This document shows, piece after piece, positions 55,307 through 63,973 of a stretch of 64,000 nt of DNA (position 1 is the stretch's first letter; every line of letters begins with the position of its first letter). Origin of the DNA: Morganella morganii H1r. GTDB taxonomy: Bacteria; Pseudomonadota; Gammaproteobacteria; Enterobacterales; Enterobacteriaceae. The DNA lies in the NCBI RefSeq assembly GCF_000633515.1, contig NZ_AYMP01000029.1, positions 62,001 through 126,000 of the forward strand, given 5' to 3'. The notes beneath the pieces are model-generated. The model was not told where the DNA came from. It was given only the letters and a program-made list of their open reading frames with translations, and did not search any database. The position numbers and the translations under genes were made by a program.

Positions 55307-56779
55307 ATGAATAAACTGACTCCGCTGAAACCTGTTCCTTCCTTAATTGCAGTTCTTATTACCTGTATTATCTGGTTTGCTGTTCCGGTACCCGATGGTG
55401 TTGATCCGAATGCCTGGCATCTGCTCGCACTGTTTGTCGGCACCATTGCCGCGATTATCGGTAAAGCAATGCCAATCGGGGCGGTCTCCATGGTCGCGAT
55501 TGCCCTCGTCGCCCTGACCGGCGTGACCAATCCCGGCTCCGCGAAAGCCGCACTCGCTGATGCTCTGAGTGGTTTCTCCAATGAGCTTATCTGGCTTATC
55601 GGGGTCTCTATTATGGTCTCCCTCAGCCTGAATAAAACCGGGCTCGGTGCGCGTATCGGGTATTATTTTATTTCCCTGTTCGGGAAGAAAACACTGGGTA
55701 TCGCTTATTCCCTGGCGATCGCCGAAACCGTGCTGGCACCGGTGACGCCCAGTAATACCGCACGCGGCGGCGGGATCATCCATCCGATTATGCGCTCTAT
55801 CGCGGACAGCTTCGGTTCAAAAGCCGATGACGGTACCAGCGGGAAAATCGGCCGTTATCTGGCGCTGGTGAATTACAATACCAACCCTATCACGTCCGCC
55901 ATGTTTATCACCGCTACCGCACCTAACCCGCTGATTGTGTCACTGATTATGCAGGAAGCAGGAACAGGGGCGGAACTGAGCTGGTCGATGTGGGCAGTGG
56001 CCGCGTTTTTACCGGCACTGATCTCACTGATCACCATGCCGCTGGTGATCTATTTTCTGTATAAACCGGAGATCACCGCCACCCCGGATGCCCCGGATTT
56101 TGCCCGTGAGCGGCTCCGCGAACTCGGCCCGGTTTCCCTGCCGGAAAAAATCACACTCGCGGTCTTTATCCTGCTGCTGGCATTGTGGGCCGGCGTTCCG
56201 GGCTGGCTGTTCGGCAGTGAACATAATGTGAACCCGACCACCGCCGCCTTTATCGGCCTTGCCGCCCTGTTGTGCAGCGGTGTGCTGAGCTGGGATGATG
56301 TGCTGAAAAACAAAGGGGCGTGGGATACGGTAGTCTGGTTCGCCGCGCTGGTGATGATGGCATCGTTCCTCGGCAAACTCGGGCTGATAACCTGGGTCTC
56401 CCTGACGGTCGGCGGCGGTATTGATCATCTCGGGATCGGCTGGACCGGCGGGATGCTGCTGCTGGTGTTGTTCTATGTCTATTCCCACTACTTTTTTGCC
56501 AGTACCACGGCGCATATCACCGCCATGTTTGCCGCGTTTTATGCCGCAGGGCTGGCACTCGGCGCACCGCCGATGCTGCTCGGGCTGACCCTGGCGTTTT
56601 CCTCCTCGCTGATGATGTCACTGACTCATTACGGTACCGGTACTGCGCCGATTATTTTCGGTTCCGGTTACACCACACTCGGTGAATGGTGGAAAACCGG
56701 CCTGGTGATGAGCATCGTCAACCTGGTTATCTGGATTATCGTTGGCAGCCTGTGGTGGAAACTCCTCGGATACTGGTAA
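55307..56779 (+). CDS. DASS-family anion transporter (CitT/TtdT-like)
   Basis: A 490-residue inner-membrane protein of the divalent anion:sodium symporter/antiporter family. The substrate-binding SNT motif occurs in TPSNTARGGGIIHPI and a second NTN in VNYNTNPITSAMF, and the protein has more than ten hydrophobic segments. Citrate, tartrate/succinate or 2-oxoglutarate exchange is typical of relatives. The frame opens at 55187, but GGACGGA precedes the ATG at 55307, which gives the usual family length. It is followed after about 115 bases by the LuxE-like gene. Confidence 0.9.
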   Translation: MNKLTPLKPVPSLIAVLITCIIWFAVPVPDGVDPNAWHLLALFVGTIAAIIGKAMPIGAVSMVAIALVALTGVTNPGSAKAALADALSGFSNELIWLIGVSIMVSLSLNKTGLGARIGYYFISLFGKKTLGIAYSLAIAETVLAPVTPSNTARGGGIIHPIMRSIADSFGSKADDGTSGKIGRYLALVNYNTNPITSAMFITATAPNPLIVSLIMQEAGTGAELSWSMWAVAAFLPALISLITMPLVIYFLYKPEITATPDAPDFARERLRELGPVSLPEKITLAVFILLLALWAGVPGWLFGSEHNVNPTTAAFIGLAALLCSGVLSWDDVLKNKGAWDTVVWFAALVMMASFLGKLGLITWVSLTVGGGIDHLGIGWTGGMLLLVLFYVYSHYFFASTTAHITAMFAAFYAAGLALGAPPMLLGLTLAFSSSLMMSLTHYGTGTAPIIFGSGYTTLGEWWKTGLVMSIVNLVIWIIVGSLWWKLLGYW

Positions 56780-56893
56780 CCGATTGACCGGAATCATCTT
56801 CCTGAGTGTATTCTTTGCCTAATTAAGAATTATCGCATAACGAATACTTATATACTGACCCCGCCGTTTTTATCAGTGCTATCAGGGGAGATG

Positions 56894-57892
56894 ATGCAAA
56901 AGGAGATTGTACAGCCGGTATCTGCGGACACCGGTGCAATTGAACAGTTCGCGGAGAACCCGTCGCCCTGTGCGACGCTGACCCCGTCAGCGGAGACCCG
57001 TTATCAGAAAGCGATGGAGCAGACTGACAATTATCACTGCCGTTATAATCCGTCCTATGCCCTGCTGGATAACGCAGAGCCCGCGCCGGTCATTCCCGCA
57101 GCCCTGTTCCGCAACGGATGCCCTGCCACACATACCGATGAAAAGCACGCGGGAACCATTACACGGGCGATGGCATCCGTTCTCCGCCTCAGCGGACTCA
57201 CCGACACCCGTCCGGCGCGTTTCCTGCTGCTGACACCACCGCCGTCTTCCCGGCACCCGTCTTCTCCGTACAATGAATACGACACCCCGCGGTTTCCTGA
57301 GCTGACGCAGTTTGCACCGGTAAAAGAGTGCGTTACCGCTGTTTTTTCTGATGGTCAGCCGAATACTGTGCTGGCCTGGGCGGTGCTGATGGAATGGGCG
57401 CAGAAATGTGATCCGGTGTATCTCTTTGCCGCCGCACATCATGCCGTGCAGTTCGCACAGCACAGCCCGGCACCTTTTGCCCTGAAAGGGGATATCCGCA
57501 TACTGAGCAGTCACGGCCGGAGCAGCCACCGCAGGATCATCACCGATAAACTGCCGCAGACACTGCTGGCACCGTCCGTCATCATCCGTGAAATCTACAG
57601 TACACCGGCACACCCGCTGCATTATATCAGTTGTCAGGAAGGGCATTTCCATATTCCGCAGTTTGCCCGCTTTATGCTGGTTGGTGAGAATGGCTATCCG
57701 GCAGCGGAAGGCAATACCGGCCTGTTACAGCTGAATACCCCGCTGCTCACACCGCTGCCCGCCCAGCGCCTGCTGACGACCGATGTCTGTGAACAGGGCA
57801 CCGGCTGTGCCTGCGGCAGCATGCTGCCCTGGATATATTTCCGGGGCAGTATTACGGCACGGGACAGCTTCAGCGGGGATGAAATAGGATGA
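56894..57892 (+). CDS. LuxE/acyl-protein synthetase-like protein, degenerate
   Basis: A protein of about 332 residues that I place in the LuxE/PaaK-like adenylate-forming group on weak evidence: an N-terminal helical YHCRYNPSYALLD region, a core GDIRILSSHGRSSHR, and a C-terminal LLTTDVCEQGTGCACG block like the DxG...GCxCG ending of relatives. The nucleotide motif SSGTSG of LuxE is not seen; the aligned place reads THTDEKHAGTIT. It may therefore not make acyl-adenylate. The frame opens with GTG at 56876, but AGGGG is best spaced for the ATG at 56894. It overlaps the LuxC-like gene by four bases. Confidence 0.6.
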   Translation: MQKEIVQPVSADTGAIEQFAENPSPCATLTPSAETRYQKAMEQTDNYHCRYNPSYALLDNAEPAPVIPAALFRNGCPATHTDEKHAGTITRAMASVLRLSGLTDTRPARFLLLTPPPSSRHPSSPYNEYDTPRFPELTQFAPVKECVTAVFSDGQPNTVLAWAVLMEWAQKCDPVYLFAAAHHAVQFAQHSPAPFALKGDIRILSSHGRSSHRRIITDKLPQTLLAPSVIIREIYSTPAHPLHYISCQEGHFHIPQFARFMLVGENGYPAAEGNTGLLQLNTPLLTPLPAQRLLTTDVCEQGTGCACGSMLPWIYFRGSITARDSFSGDEIG

Positions 57893-58944
57893 CAAACGCT
57901 ATCAGTACGCGCATTTCAGCCATCAAAGAGCGCCTGTCGGCAATGCTCAGCCGTAAACCGGTATTTTCCGCCGACCCGGCCACACACTCATTCTGTCAGA
58001 TGCGTCTGCAGTGGCTGGCTGACACCCGCGCCATTGATACCGCCGCAGAAAGTGCTCTCAGCGGCACACAATGGTATGCGGCAGAACGTGTGCTGATTAT
58101 TGATAACGGTCATAACCCGCTGACCACGGCGGAGCTGGTCATCGCTGCTTATATCACCGGTACCGCTGTCCGTATCAGAGCCCGTAACCTCAGCGACTGG
58201 CTCACGATGCTGTGCGGACAACCGGGGGCGGACAACATCGCCTGTGAATTTGCCGATCCGGCGCAGAGTGAGACCGCGTTACTCCGTGATACCGATACCG
58301 TGGTGGTGACCGGAACCGATACCCTGATCCGTCACTGGCGGAAAATCACCCCGCCGCATATCCGCCTGACCGAAAACGGGCCGAAGATCAGCGCAATGGC
58401 GATCAGCGGCTCGGATTTACCTGCCCCGGAACTGATCCTGTGGGATACCTGCCTGTTCTTCAGGGAAGTAAGCAACTCGCCGCGCTTTATTCTCCTCGAC
58501 AGTCCGATGATGGCGGAACGGCTGTACAGCTCGCTGTCACAGGTGCTGGATGAACTGCCCCGTTTGCCGCAGCATATCCGTTTACTGCAGATGATGAAGG
58601 CACGGGAGCTGACACTGCGTCATGTGCTGGCACCGGATTTCCGGCCGCCGGTTTACAGCGGGGCATCCGGCTGGGGACTGACATTACAGAGGAAATTTGA
58701 ACCGTCACACTGGCTGCCTTACGGTTTTAATCTGATCGCCGGTGATCCGGCAGAGCACCTGAAACAGGCGGCAAAACAGTGGCCCGGTCAGTTACAGACA
58801 CTGGGCTGTCACGGCCGTCCGGATCTGCTGCCGCTCAGGGCATCGCGCTTTTTACGTCACTGTAATACCGGGCAGATGCACAATCCGCCGTTCAGCTTTT
58901 CCGCGCTGATAACCCCGGTACAAAATGATATCCGCCTGCGGTGA
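57889..58944 (+). CDS. LuxC/acyl-CoA reductase-like protein lacking the catalytic Cys
   Basis: A 351-residue protein with LuxC-like order: nucleotide-binding VLIIDNGHNPLTTAELVI (about residue 68), DTDTVVVTGTDTLIRHWRK, ENGPKISAM, then DTCLFFREVSNSPRF, and a C-terminal LLPLRASRFLRH. In V. harveyi LuxC the nucleophile is Cys286 in DQNACFST. The aligned place here reads REVSNSP, with Ser195 at the Cys position. Reductase activity is thus doubtful. It is shorter than LuxC (about 480), lacking much of the N-terminal part. It is coupled to the LuxE-like gene; no luxA, luxB or luxD is nearby. Confidence 0.65.
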   Translation: MTNAISTRISAIKERLSAMLSRKPVFSADPATHSFCQMRLQWLADTRAIDTAAESALSGTQWYAAERVLIIDNGHNPLTTAELVIAAYITGTAVRIRARNLSDWLTMLCGQPGADNIACEFADPAQSETALLRDTDTVVVTGTDTLIRHWRKITPPHIRLTENGPKISAMAISGSDLPAPELILWDTCLFFREVSNSPRFILLDSPMMAERLYSSLSQVLDELPRLPQHIRLLQMMKARELTLRHVLAPDFRPPVYSGASGWGLTLQRKFEPSHWLPYGFNLIAGDPAEHLKQAAKQWPGQLQTLGCHGRPDLLPLRASRFLRHCNTGQMHNPPFSFSALITPVQNDIRLR

Positions 58945-59026
58945 AATAACACACCGCCGGCTTACGCAGGCTGACATTTGATCTGCTATTATTATTCGTC
59001 TCAGCAAAATCACGGATTCGATCGTT

Positions 59027-59506
59027 ATGACCACAGAAGCACCCGTTTTTTTACTCGCCCCGCCTCAGCGTGATGAAGCGGATTATCTGACCCGCCTGTG
59101 TCTGCGCTCAAAACAGCACTGGGGATATGATGAAACCTTTATGGCGACCTGCCGGGATGAACTGACCATTACCTCCGCTGATTTTGACCGTTCGCGGCTG
59201 ATGACCGCACGAATTAACGGCAAAATCGCCGGTGTTGTGCAACTGACCATCAACCGCCAGGAAGAGAACGGAAAGCTCTCCAAACTCTTTGTGCATCCGG
59301 ATTATTTACATCAGGGGATCGGCAGCGCACTGTATCAGTGGGCGGTTTCCTCCGCCCGGACACAGTGTATCAGCGCCCTTCTGGTGGATGCCGACCCGAA
59401 TGCGGAGGCATTTTATATCCGCCAGGGGGCTATCCGCATCGGGGAAACACCGTCGGAATCCCTGCCCGGCCGGGTTCTCCCGCTGTTACTGATTTCGCTG
59501 CACTGA
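59027..59506 (+). CDS. GNAT-family N-acetyltransferase
   Basis: A 159-residue GNAT-fold enzyme. The acetyl-CoA-binding motif region is KLFVHPDYLHQGIGSALYQWA (in two parts, residues about 84-105), followed by LLVDADPNAEAFYIRQGAIRIGE. The substrate is unknown. It lies 82 bases after the LuxC-like gene on the same strand, so co-transcription is possible. Its 3' end overlaps the convergent DUF4056 gene by 21 bases. Confidence 0.88.
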   Translation: MTTEAPVFLLAPPQRDEADYLTRLCLRSKQHWGYDETFMATCRDELTITSADFDRSRLMTARINGKIAGVVQLTINRQEENGKLSKLFVHPDYLHQGIGSALYQWAVSSARTQCISALLVDADPNAEAFYIRQGAIRIGETPSESLPGRVLPLLLISLH

Positions 59507-60637
59507 CACCGGCGCTGTTTTTTTATCCTCAGCCGCCGCATGCGCTGTCAGTGCCGGAAAATCCGCTTCGGTAAACGGCAGTGCGGTTACCGGCAGATTT
59601 CCGGGAGAGTTTGTCCGCCATAATTCAAATGACGCCAAATCCGCCAGCGGCCGGCCCCGGTAATGCTGAGGCAGCGCAAGCCGCATCCCGGCGGCGGTTT
59701 CCTGCGCCGGCTGTGACGGCAGCCGGTCATCACTCACACTGTAATCCCGGCGCAGCACCAGAAACTTCTCCGGTACCCGCTGCCGTTTATCCCACCAGAG
59801 CCCGTCAATACTGTCAAACATCTGCCGGGTGACAGCAGCGGGCTGTGCATCCAGCTGTGCCAGCGCCTGCGGAAGAATACCCTCCATTCCGCGGTTAAAA
59901 TCAGCGACTGATCCGCCGTGCCCCTGTAACAGTAAGGTGATGGCAAGGCGCGCCCCCAGCAGATTGGAATAGAGATCTTCAGGGGTAAATGCCGAAATTT
60001 CCTCAGAAAAACCGGGAACAGAGTGATAGCCATACCATTGGGCAATTTCATGCCATGCCGCCAGGCGAAACGCGAGCCGCGCGGCAAGATACACACTCAG
60101 GGTATAGCGCTCTGCCGGATCCGGCGGCGGGGTAAAATGACGGAACTGAATACGGCGGGAAGAAAGTTCATCCGGCAAAGTCAGCATCCGGGCCTCACCG
60201 AGGTGCGGATAGATTTGCGTGAACAGATAATAAGTGTAATCAGCGGTATCCCGCACATGGGCAATATCAATAAATCCGCCGTGGCGGGAATAGATGATCC
60301 CGAGGTTTTCATTACTCAGACCGATAACGTCCGCCACGCCAAACCAGAAGCTGTCATTGTAGACATGCTCCCCCAAATAACCGGCGGTCAATACATTACC
60401 GATGATGTAAAACGGCACCGGAACCGGCCCCAGTTTTGCCCGCAGATCATAGCCGAATGCACAGCAGGGACGCAGCCCGTCAGGCGTACTCACCTCATCT
60501 GCAACCGGAAATGCCTCAGCTGCCGTTTCTGTGGTTTGCGGAGAAAGATCGGCGCGGATAACCGGCACATCCGCCATCCGGCTCTGACAGCCCGATAACA
60601 GCACCATCATGACAATTGCGCTGATAAATACCCGCAT
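59486..60637 (-). CDS. DUF4056-family lipoprotein
   Basis: A 383-residue protein with a lipoprotein signal (VMMVLLSGCQSR; lipobox Cys17). The core CCAFGYDLRAKLGPVPVPFY, then YSRHGGFIDIAHVRDTADY and ARLAFRLAAWHEIAQWYGY, is typical of DUF4056, whose function is not established; the His/Asp/Glu positions suggest a metal-binding or hydrolase site. It ends a leftward three-gene operon with two outer-membrane proteins, sharing one base with the BamA-like gene. Its stop region overlaps the GNAT gene. Confidence 0.8.
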   Translation of the reverse strand: MRVFISAIVMMVLLSGCQSRMADVPVIRADLSPQTTETAAEAFPVADEVSTPDGLRPCCAFGYDLRAKLGPVPVPFYIIGNVLTAGYLGEHVYNDSFWFGVADVIGLSNENLGIIYSRHGGFIDIAHVRDTADYTYYLFTQIYPHLGEARMLTLPDELSSRRIQFRHFTPPPDPAERYTLSVYLAARLAFRLAAWHEIAQWYGYHSVPGFSEEISAFTPEDLYSNLLGARLAITLLLQGHGGSVADFNRGMEGILPQALAQLDAQPAAVTRQMFDSIDGLWWDKRQRVPEKFLVLRRDYSVSDDRLPSQPAQETAAGMRLALPQHYRGRPLADLASFELWRTNSPGNLPVTALPFTEADFPALTAHAAAEDKKTAPVSVQRNQ

Positions 60638-61779
60638 CAGAATGCTTCCCCGACCTGGAAATAAAAACCGCTGCTCTGCTTCCCGACACCAAAATCGAGC
60701 CGCACATTCATCCGTGGTTTGAATTCAAAACGATATCCCACCCCCGCGTTCGGCAGCCAGTGACCGCCGCCGAGATGACGCGCACTCTCACTCATCGTCC
60801 CGCCGCCGGCCCAGAGCACAATACCGTGCCGCCAGTCCAGCTTGCGCCGGTACTCCACCTGTGAGGCAAAGACATGATTATCCTGATAGCGGCCATCGTA
60901 ATAACCGCGCATCTGCCGCCCGTTACCCAAACGGGAGTACTGATCCCACGGCACATCTCCGGATGCAAACCGCGCGTAGTTATCAAACGCCAGCACCGTT
61001 TTATCATCCAGCGGATAATAATAGTTGTACTGAATCTCTGTGGTATTAAACCGCGTATCACTGCCCAGTGACGGCGCATAATAAGTATAACGCAGATCCA
61101 GCGCCTGTCCCTGACGGGCATTCGGCAGAAAATCCCGGCTGTCATAACTGAAGGTGGCGCTGACCCCGGAACTGACCGCATGCCGGTCATAATCATGATC
61201 ATCCATATAGCGGCTGAACGGTTTATCCGGCGAGGCGGCATTCAGTGTACTGAAATCCCAGCCTAACCCCAGATAAGTATCATCCGCCACACGGCGCAGC
61301 AGTGACGGCGTCAGCCGCAGTTGCTGTGACTTATATTCACCGAAATGATCACTGACGCGCCCGGCCTGATACCCTTTTCCCCAGTAATCCGTCGGCACAT
61401 TATTGATTGTGCCGCTGAGATAAAAACGCCAGTTATCCTTATCCAGATAGGTGTAATTATTCAGGTTCAGCCCGAAAGCCCCGGTTGAGGAGGCAAAACC
61501 ACTGAGGGATAAGGTGGATATTTTACTGTCCGGATCACTATCCGCCTGATACATGCCGACCAGCGCCACCCCGATACCGGCTTCCAGTTCAGGGGTATAA
61601 AACGGCCCGGGTAATACCCCCCAGTCGATGGTTTTGCTGCGATCAAACTGATTATTACTGCCCAGTCCGGACAGTGCATCATCAATTTGTTCCCGTGAGG
61701 GTAAATAACCGGCCTTTGCTGTGTGAACTGCCACCAGACCGGCAAATGCCAGCCCGGCGGCGCAATAACGACATATCAT
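60637..61779 (-). CDS. BamA/surface-antigen-like outer-membrane beta-barrel protein
   Basis: A 380-residue protein with a signal peptide (cleavage near HTAKAGY) and a barrel domain of the bacterial surface antigen (D15/Omp85-like) type. It has no POTRA repeats, so it is a barrel-only member. Repeated aromatic strands and a final GVGKQSSGFYFQVGEAF fit an outer-membrane barrel, ending in Phe. It shares one base with each neighbour and is the second gene of the envelope operon. Function unknown; secretion or lipid transport are possibilities. Confidence 0.8.
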   Translation of the reverse strand: MICRYCAAGLAFAGLVAVHTAKAGYLPSREQIDDALSGLGSNNQFDRSKTIDWGVLPGPFYTPELEAGIGVALVGMYQADSDPDSKISTLSLSGFASSTGAFGLNLNNYTYLDKDNWRFYLSGTINNVPTDYWGKGYQAGRVSDHFGEYKSQQLRLTPSLLRRVADDTYLGLGWDFSTLNAASPDKPFSRYMDDHDYDRHAVSSGVSATFSYDSRDFLPNARQGQALDLRYTYYAPSLGSDTRFNTTEIQYNYYYPLDDKTVLAFDNYARFASGDVPWDQYSRLGNGRQMRGYYDGRYQDNHVFASQVEYRRKLDWRHGIVLWAGGGTMSESARHLGGGHWLPNAGVGYRFEFKPRMNVRLDFGVGKQSSGFYFQVGEAF

Positions 61780-62774
61780 TAAAAACGGAACTCTCCGGAA
61801 ATAAAGAAACTGTTACGGTTATTAAAGCCCACTTCGGAAGTGATATTAAAATTGCGGGTCACTTCTAACCGTGCTCCCACCAGATTGCTCCATTTATGGG
61901 CAAGATGCTGCTCAACATCAAATTTCATTCCCGGATCATCCAGCGCATCCACAAAGTCCTGAAATTGTCCCGGTAAACTCAGTCCGCTGATATCCCCTTT
62001 AAAACGCTGGGTAATATCCTGGTACATTGCCCCTGTCCAGACCTGTAATTTAGTGTTCCCCTGTCCGGTAATTAACGGTGAAAAGACAAATTCATAACCA
62101 ACCCGCGGAGAAATCACCAGTGCTTTAATATCGCCGTCAAGGATATCCAGATTGGTTTTGGTATAATTAAGATCAACGGTGCCGAAAAACTGATTATATC
62201 CGCCGGCCAGCGTCATACCGGCACCATAGGTTTTACCTTCGAAATCCAAATCAAACGGCTGCCCTTCCAGAAATTCCAGCGGCAATTTTGTAAACCCGAG
62301 ATCAAAGGCACCGCCATTCAGCATAGTGTGGGATTTACCTTTGGTTTTACCGTATAAGCCATATACGTTCATAAACGGAAAAATCCAGGAATCCACTTTC
62401 AGCATATGGGTTTCACTTTTTTCCCGGGTATGACCCGCATCGACTGATAATGCACTCGCCGTCCCGGGGTTTTTCGGCATAATAAACCCGATTTTATCCA
62501 CAACAATATCCTGCCGCAGATTCATATAGTTATAACCTACACCAAAAGGCCCGGGAAGATCATAACCGCGGGCGCGGGCCTCATCACCCCAGATAGGCAG
62601 AATACGGGATTTGGATTCAGAAGGACGGGTGGCATCAGGAGAGCCATCATCATTTTGTGCAGAACCGCCGGACTGGCTGACACTTAACGACAGAGTCGGA
62701 CCGTCAGCATAAGAAAAAGCGCTCAGGCTCAGAGAGCCGGTAATAATCAGAGTGTGAAATATCGGGCGTAACAT
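61779..62774 (-). CDS. Outer-membrane beta-barrel protein of unknown function
   Basis: A 331-residue protein with a signal peptide (cleavage near SYADGP). Beta-strand-rich sequence and a C-terminal FFISGEFRF, ending in Phe, suggest an outer-membrane barrel. I do not recognise the family. A glycine-rich stretch after the signal (SVSQSGGSAQNDDGS) precedes the barrel. It is the first gene of the leftward operon with the BamA-like and DUF4056 genes. Confidence 0.75.
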   Translation of the reverse strand: MLRPIFHTLIITGSLSLSAFSYADGPTLSLSVSQSGGSAQNDDGSPDATRPSESKSRILPIWGDEARARGYDLPGPFGVGYNYMNLRQDIVVDKIGFIMPKNPGTASALSVDAGHTREKSETHMLKVDSWIFPFMNVYGLYGKTKGKSHTMLNGGAFDLGFTKLPLEFLEGQPFDLDFEGKTYGAGMTLAGGYNQFFGTVDLNYTKTNLDILDGDIKALVISPRVGYEFVFSPLITGQGNTKLQVWTGAMYQDITQRFKGDISGLSLPGQFQDFVDALDDPGMKFDVEQHLAHKWSNLVGARLEVTRNFNITSEVGFNNRNSFFISGEFRF

Positions 62775-63117
62775 AATATAAGCCGGTTTCGTTTAATTAA
62801 ATGGTGATGAATTCTAACGGCTAATTTTGATAAATTCCGGACTTTACGTGCGATAATAAGCAATAATGGCTATGTGCGTAACGTTATTATCATCCATAAT
62901 CACAGTAACTTATTGTTATTATCAACCAGATACTCTCAGGACATGTAATTTATACAGGGAATAATATCCCCCGTATAGTAATACTCTATATTTTATATTA
63001 GATTACATAATTTAAATAATAAGATCATTAACTTTCAACATTGCGGACATTATGCCATTTCCTTATAACTATAAATGCACCACACCGGAGTGCAATTAAT
63101 ATAAAAGGAGTAATATT
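62775..63117. other. AT-rich intergenic region between envelope operon and orphan gene
   Basis: A 343-base low-GC gap between divergent genes. It holds a good ribosome site, AAAGGAG, just before 63118 and several TATA-like strings, but no operator I can name. No gene is visible. Confidence 0.45.
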
Positions 63118-63573
63118 ATGGCTCGTAAAATAAAATTAACGATGGTTGAAAAAGGTGAATTAGGTCATATTTATCCACAGACTGTCTCTTATAATGTTGG
63201 TAAGAAAAATTTCCTTCTGGTAGAAGATGAGCAGGGTAATTATCTGATCAAACCTATTTATGAAAACGGTACTCTGGGTGAAAGTATCGTCAGTAAAAAC
63301 TTCGGATGTTACTATGATATTATTCAGTCAGCTTATGATGATGTTACTGCAACGACTTATCTTTGCTGCGTTGACTTAGATGGTAAAACCATGCAGGTTT
63401 ATTTAACCACAACGCTCGGACTGGTCAGTACATTTGAATTTGACTATGTTATCGATGATCGTAAGACATTTAATTTCTTCTTTATCGCCGGACATCTGTA
63501 TTTTTATCAGAGTGGTGAAGATGCAAGCGGTAAATATACTATAACCTCTATTCGTGTAACTGAAAAACAATAA
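63118..63573 (+). CDS. Orphan 151-residue protein, beta-rich, unknown function
   Basis: A 151-residue cytosolic protein without a signal peptide or membrane segment. Three roughly 45-residue units are suggested by NFLLVEDEQGNYLIKPI (about 33), TYLCCVDLDGKTMQVYL (about 81) and HLYFYQSGEDASGKYTI (about 125), which looks like repeated beta-propeller or lectin-like blades. AAAGGAG lies seven bases before the ATG. The gene is more AT-rich than its neighbours, which suggests recent acquisition. I do not recognise a family; a secreted-by-other-means toxin or lectin is only a guess. Confidence 0.75.
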   Translation: MARKIKLTMVEKGELGHIYPQTVSYNVGKKNFLLVEDEQGNYLIKPIYENGTLGESIVSKNFGCYYDIIQSAYDDVTATTYLCCVDLDGKTMQVYLTTTLGLVSTFEFDYVIDDRKTFNFFFIAGHLYFYQSGEDASGKYTITSIRVTEKQ

Positions 63574-63973
63574 AATATCATTTAGTAATATTTATTTAAT
63601 TTAACCGGATAATATTATAATAAGATACAACTCGTTACTCCGGATATTGGATTAATATTTAAAATATAATTCAATATACTATTTTAAATTCTCAGCAGTG
63701 TCTGATTGTATAAATCTGACGTGATTGTTCAGGGAACAGAACAACACGGAATGAGGAAGCCGCGTAAACGTATATTGCGCGGTTTTCCGCGTGATCTTCT
63801 CATCTTCCCCCGGTTTGCGATCTTCCTCCACCCTTTTCAATAATTCACCGCAGTGCGGGAAGGAATCCTCTCTTTCATCATAATCTGTGTTATTTTAGGT
63901 ATATTAATGAAGACAATCCCGGGAACGGGCAGTTGATAAACCGTAATTCTTTCAGAGTGTTAACAGAATTCTT
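63574..63973. other. Intergenic region with a possible terminator
   Basis: A 400-base gap. A possible hairpin CCGCG (63762 on) with CGCGG followed by TTTT lies near 63762-63790 and may terminate the orphan transcript. The rest contains GC-richer stretches near 63800-63860 and upstream sequence for the next gene; no gene is visible. Confidence 0.35.

Noticed and set aside
56894-58944. Bioluminescence operon
   Set aside because: No luxA, luxB, luxD or luxG is nearby, and both LuxE- and LuxC-like proteins lack expected catalytic residues.
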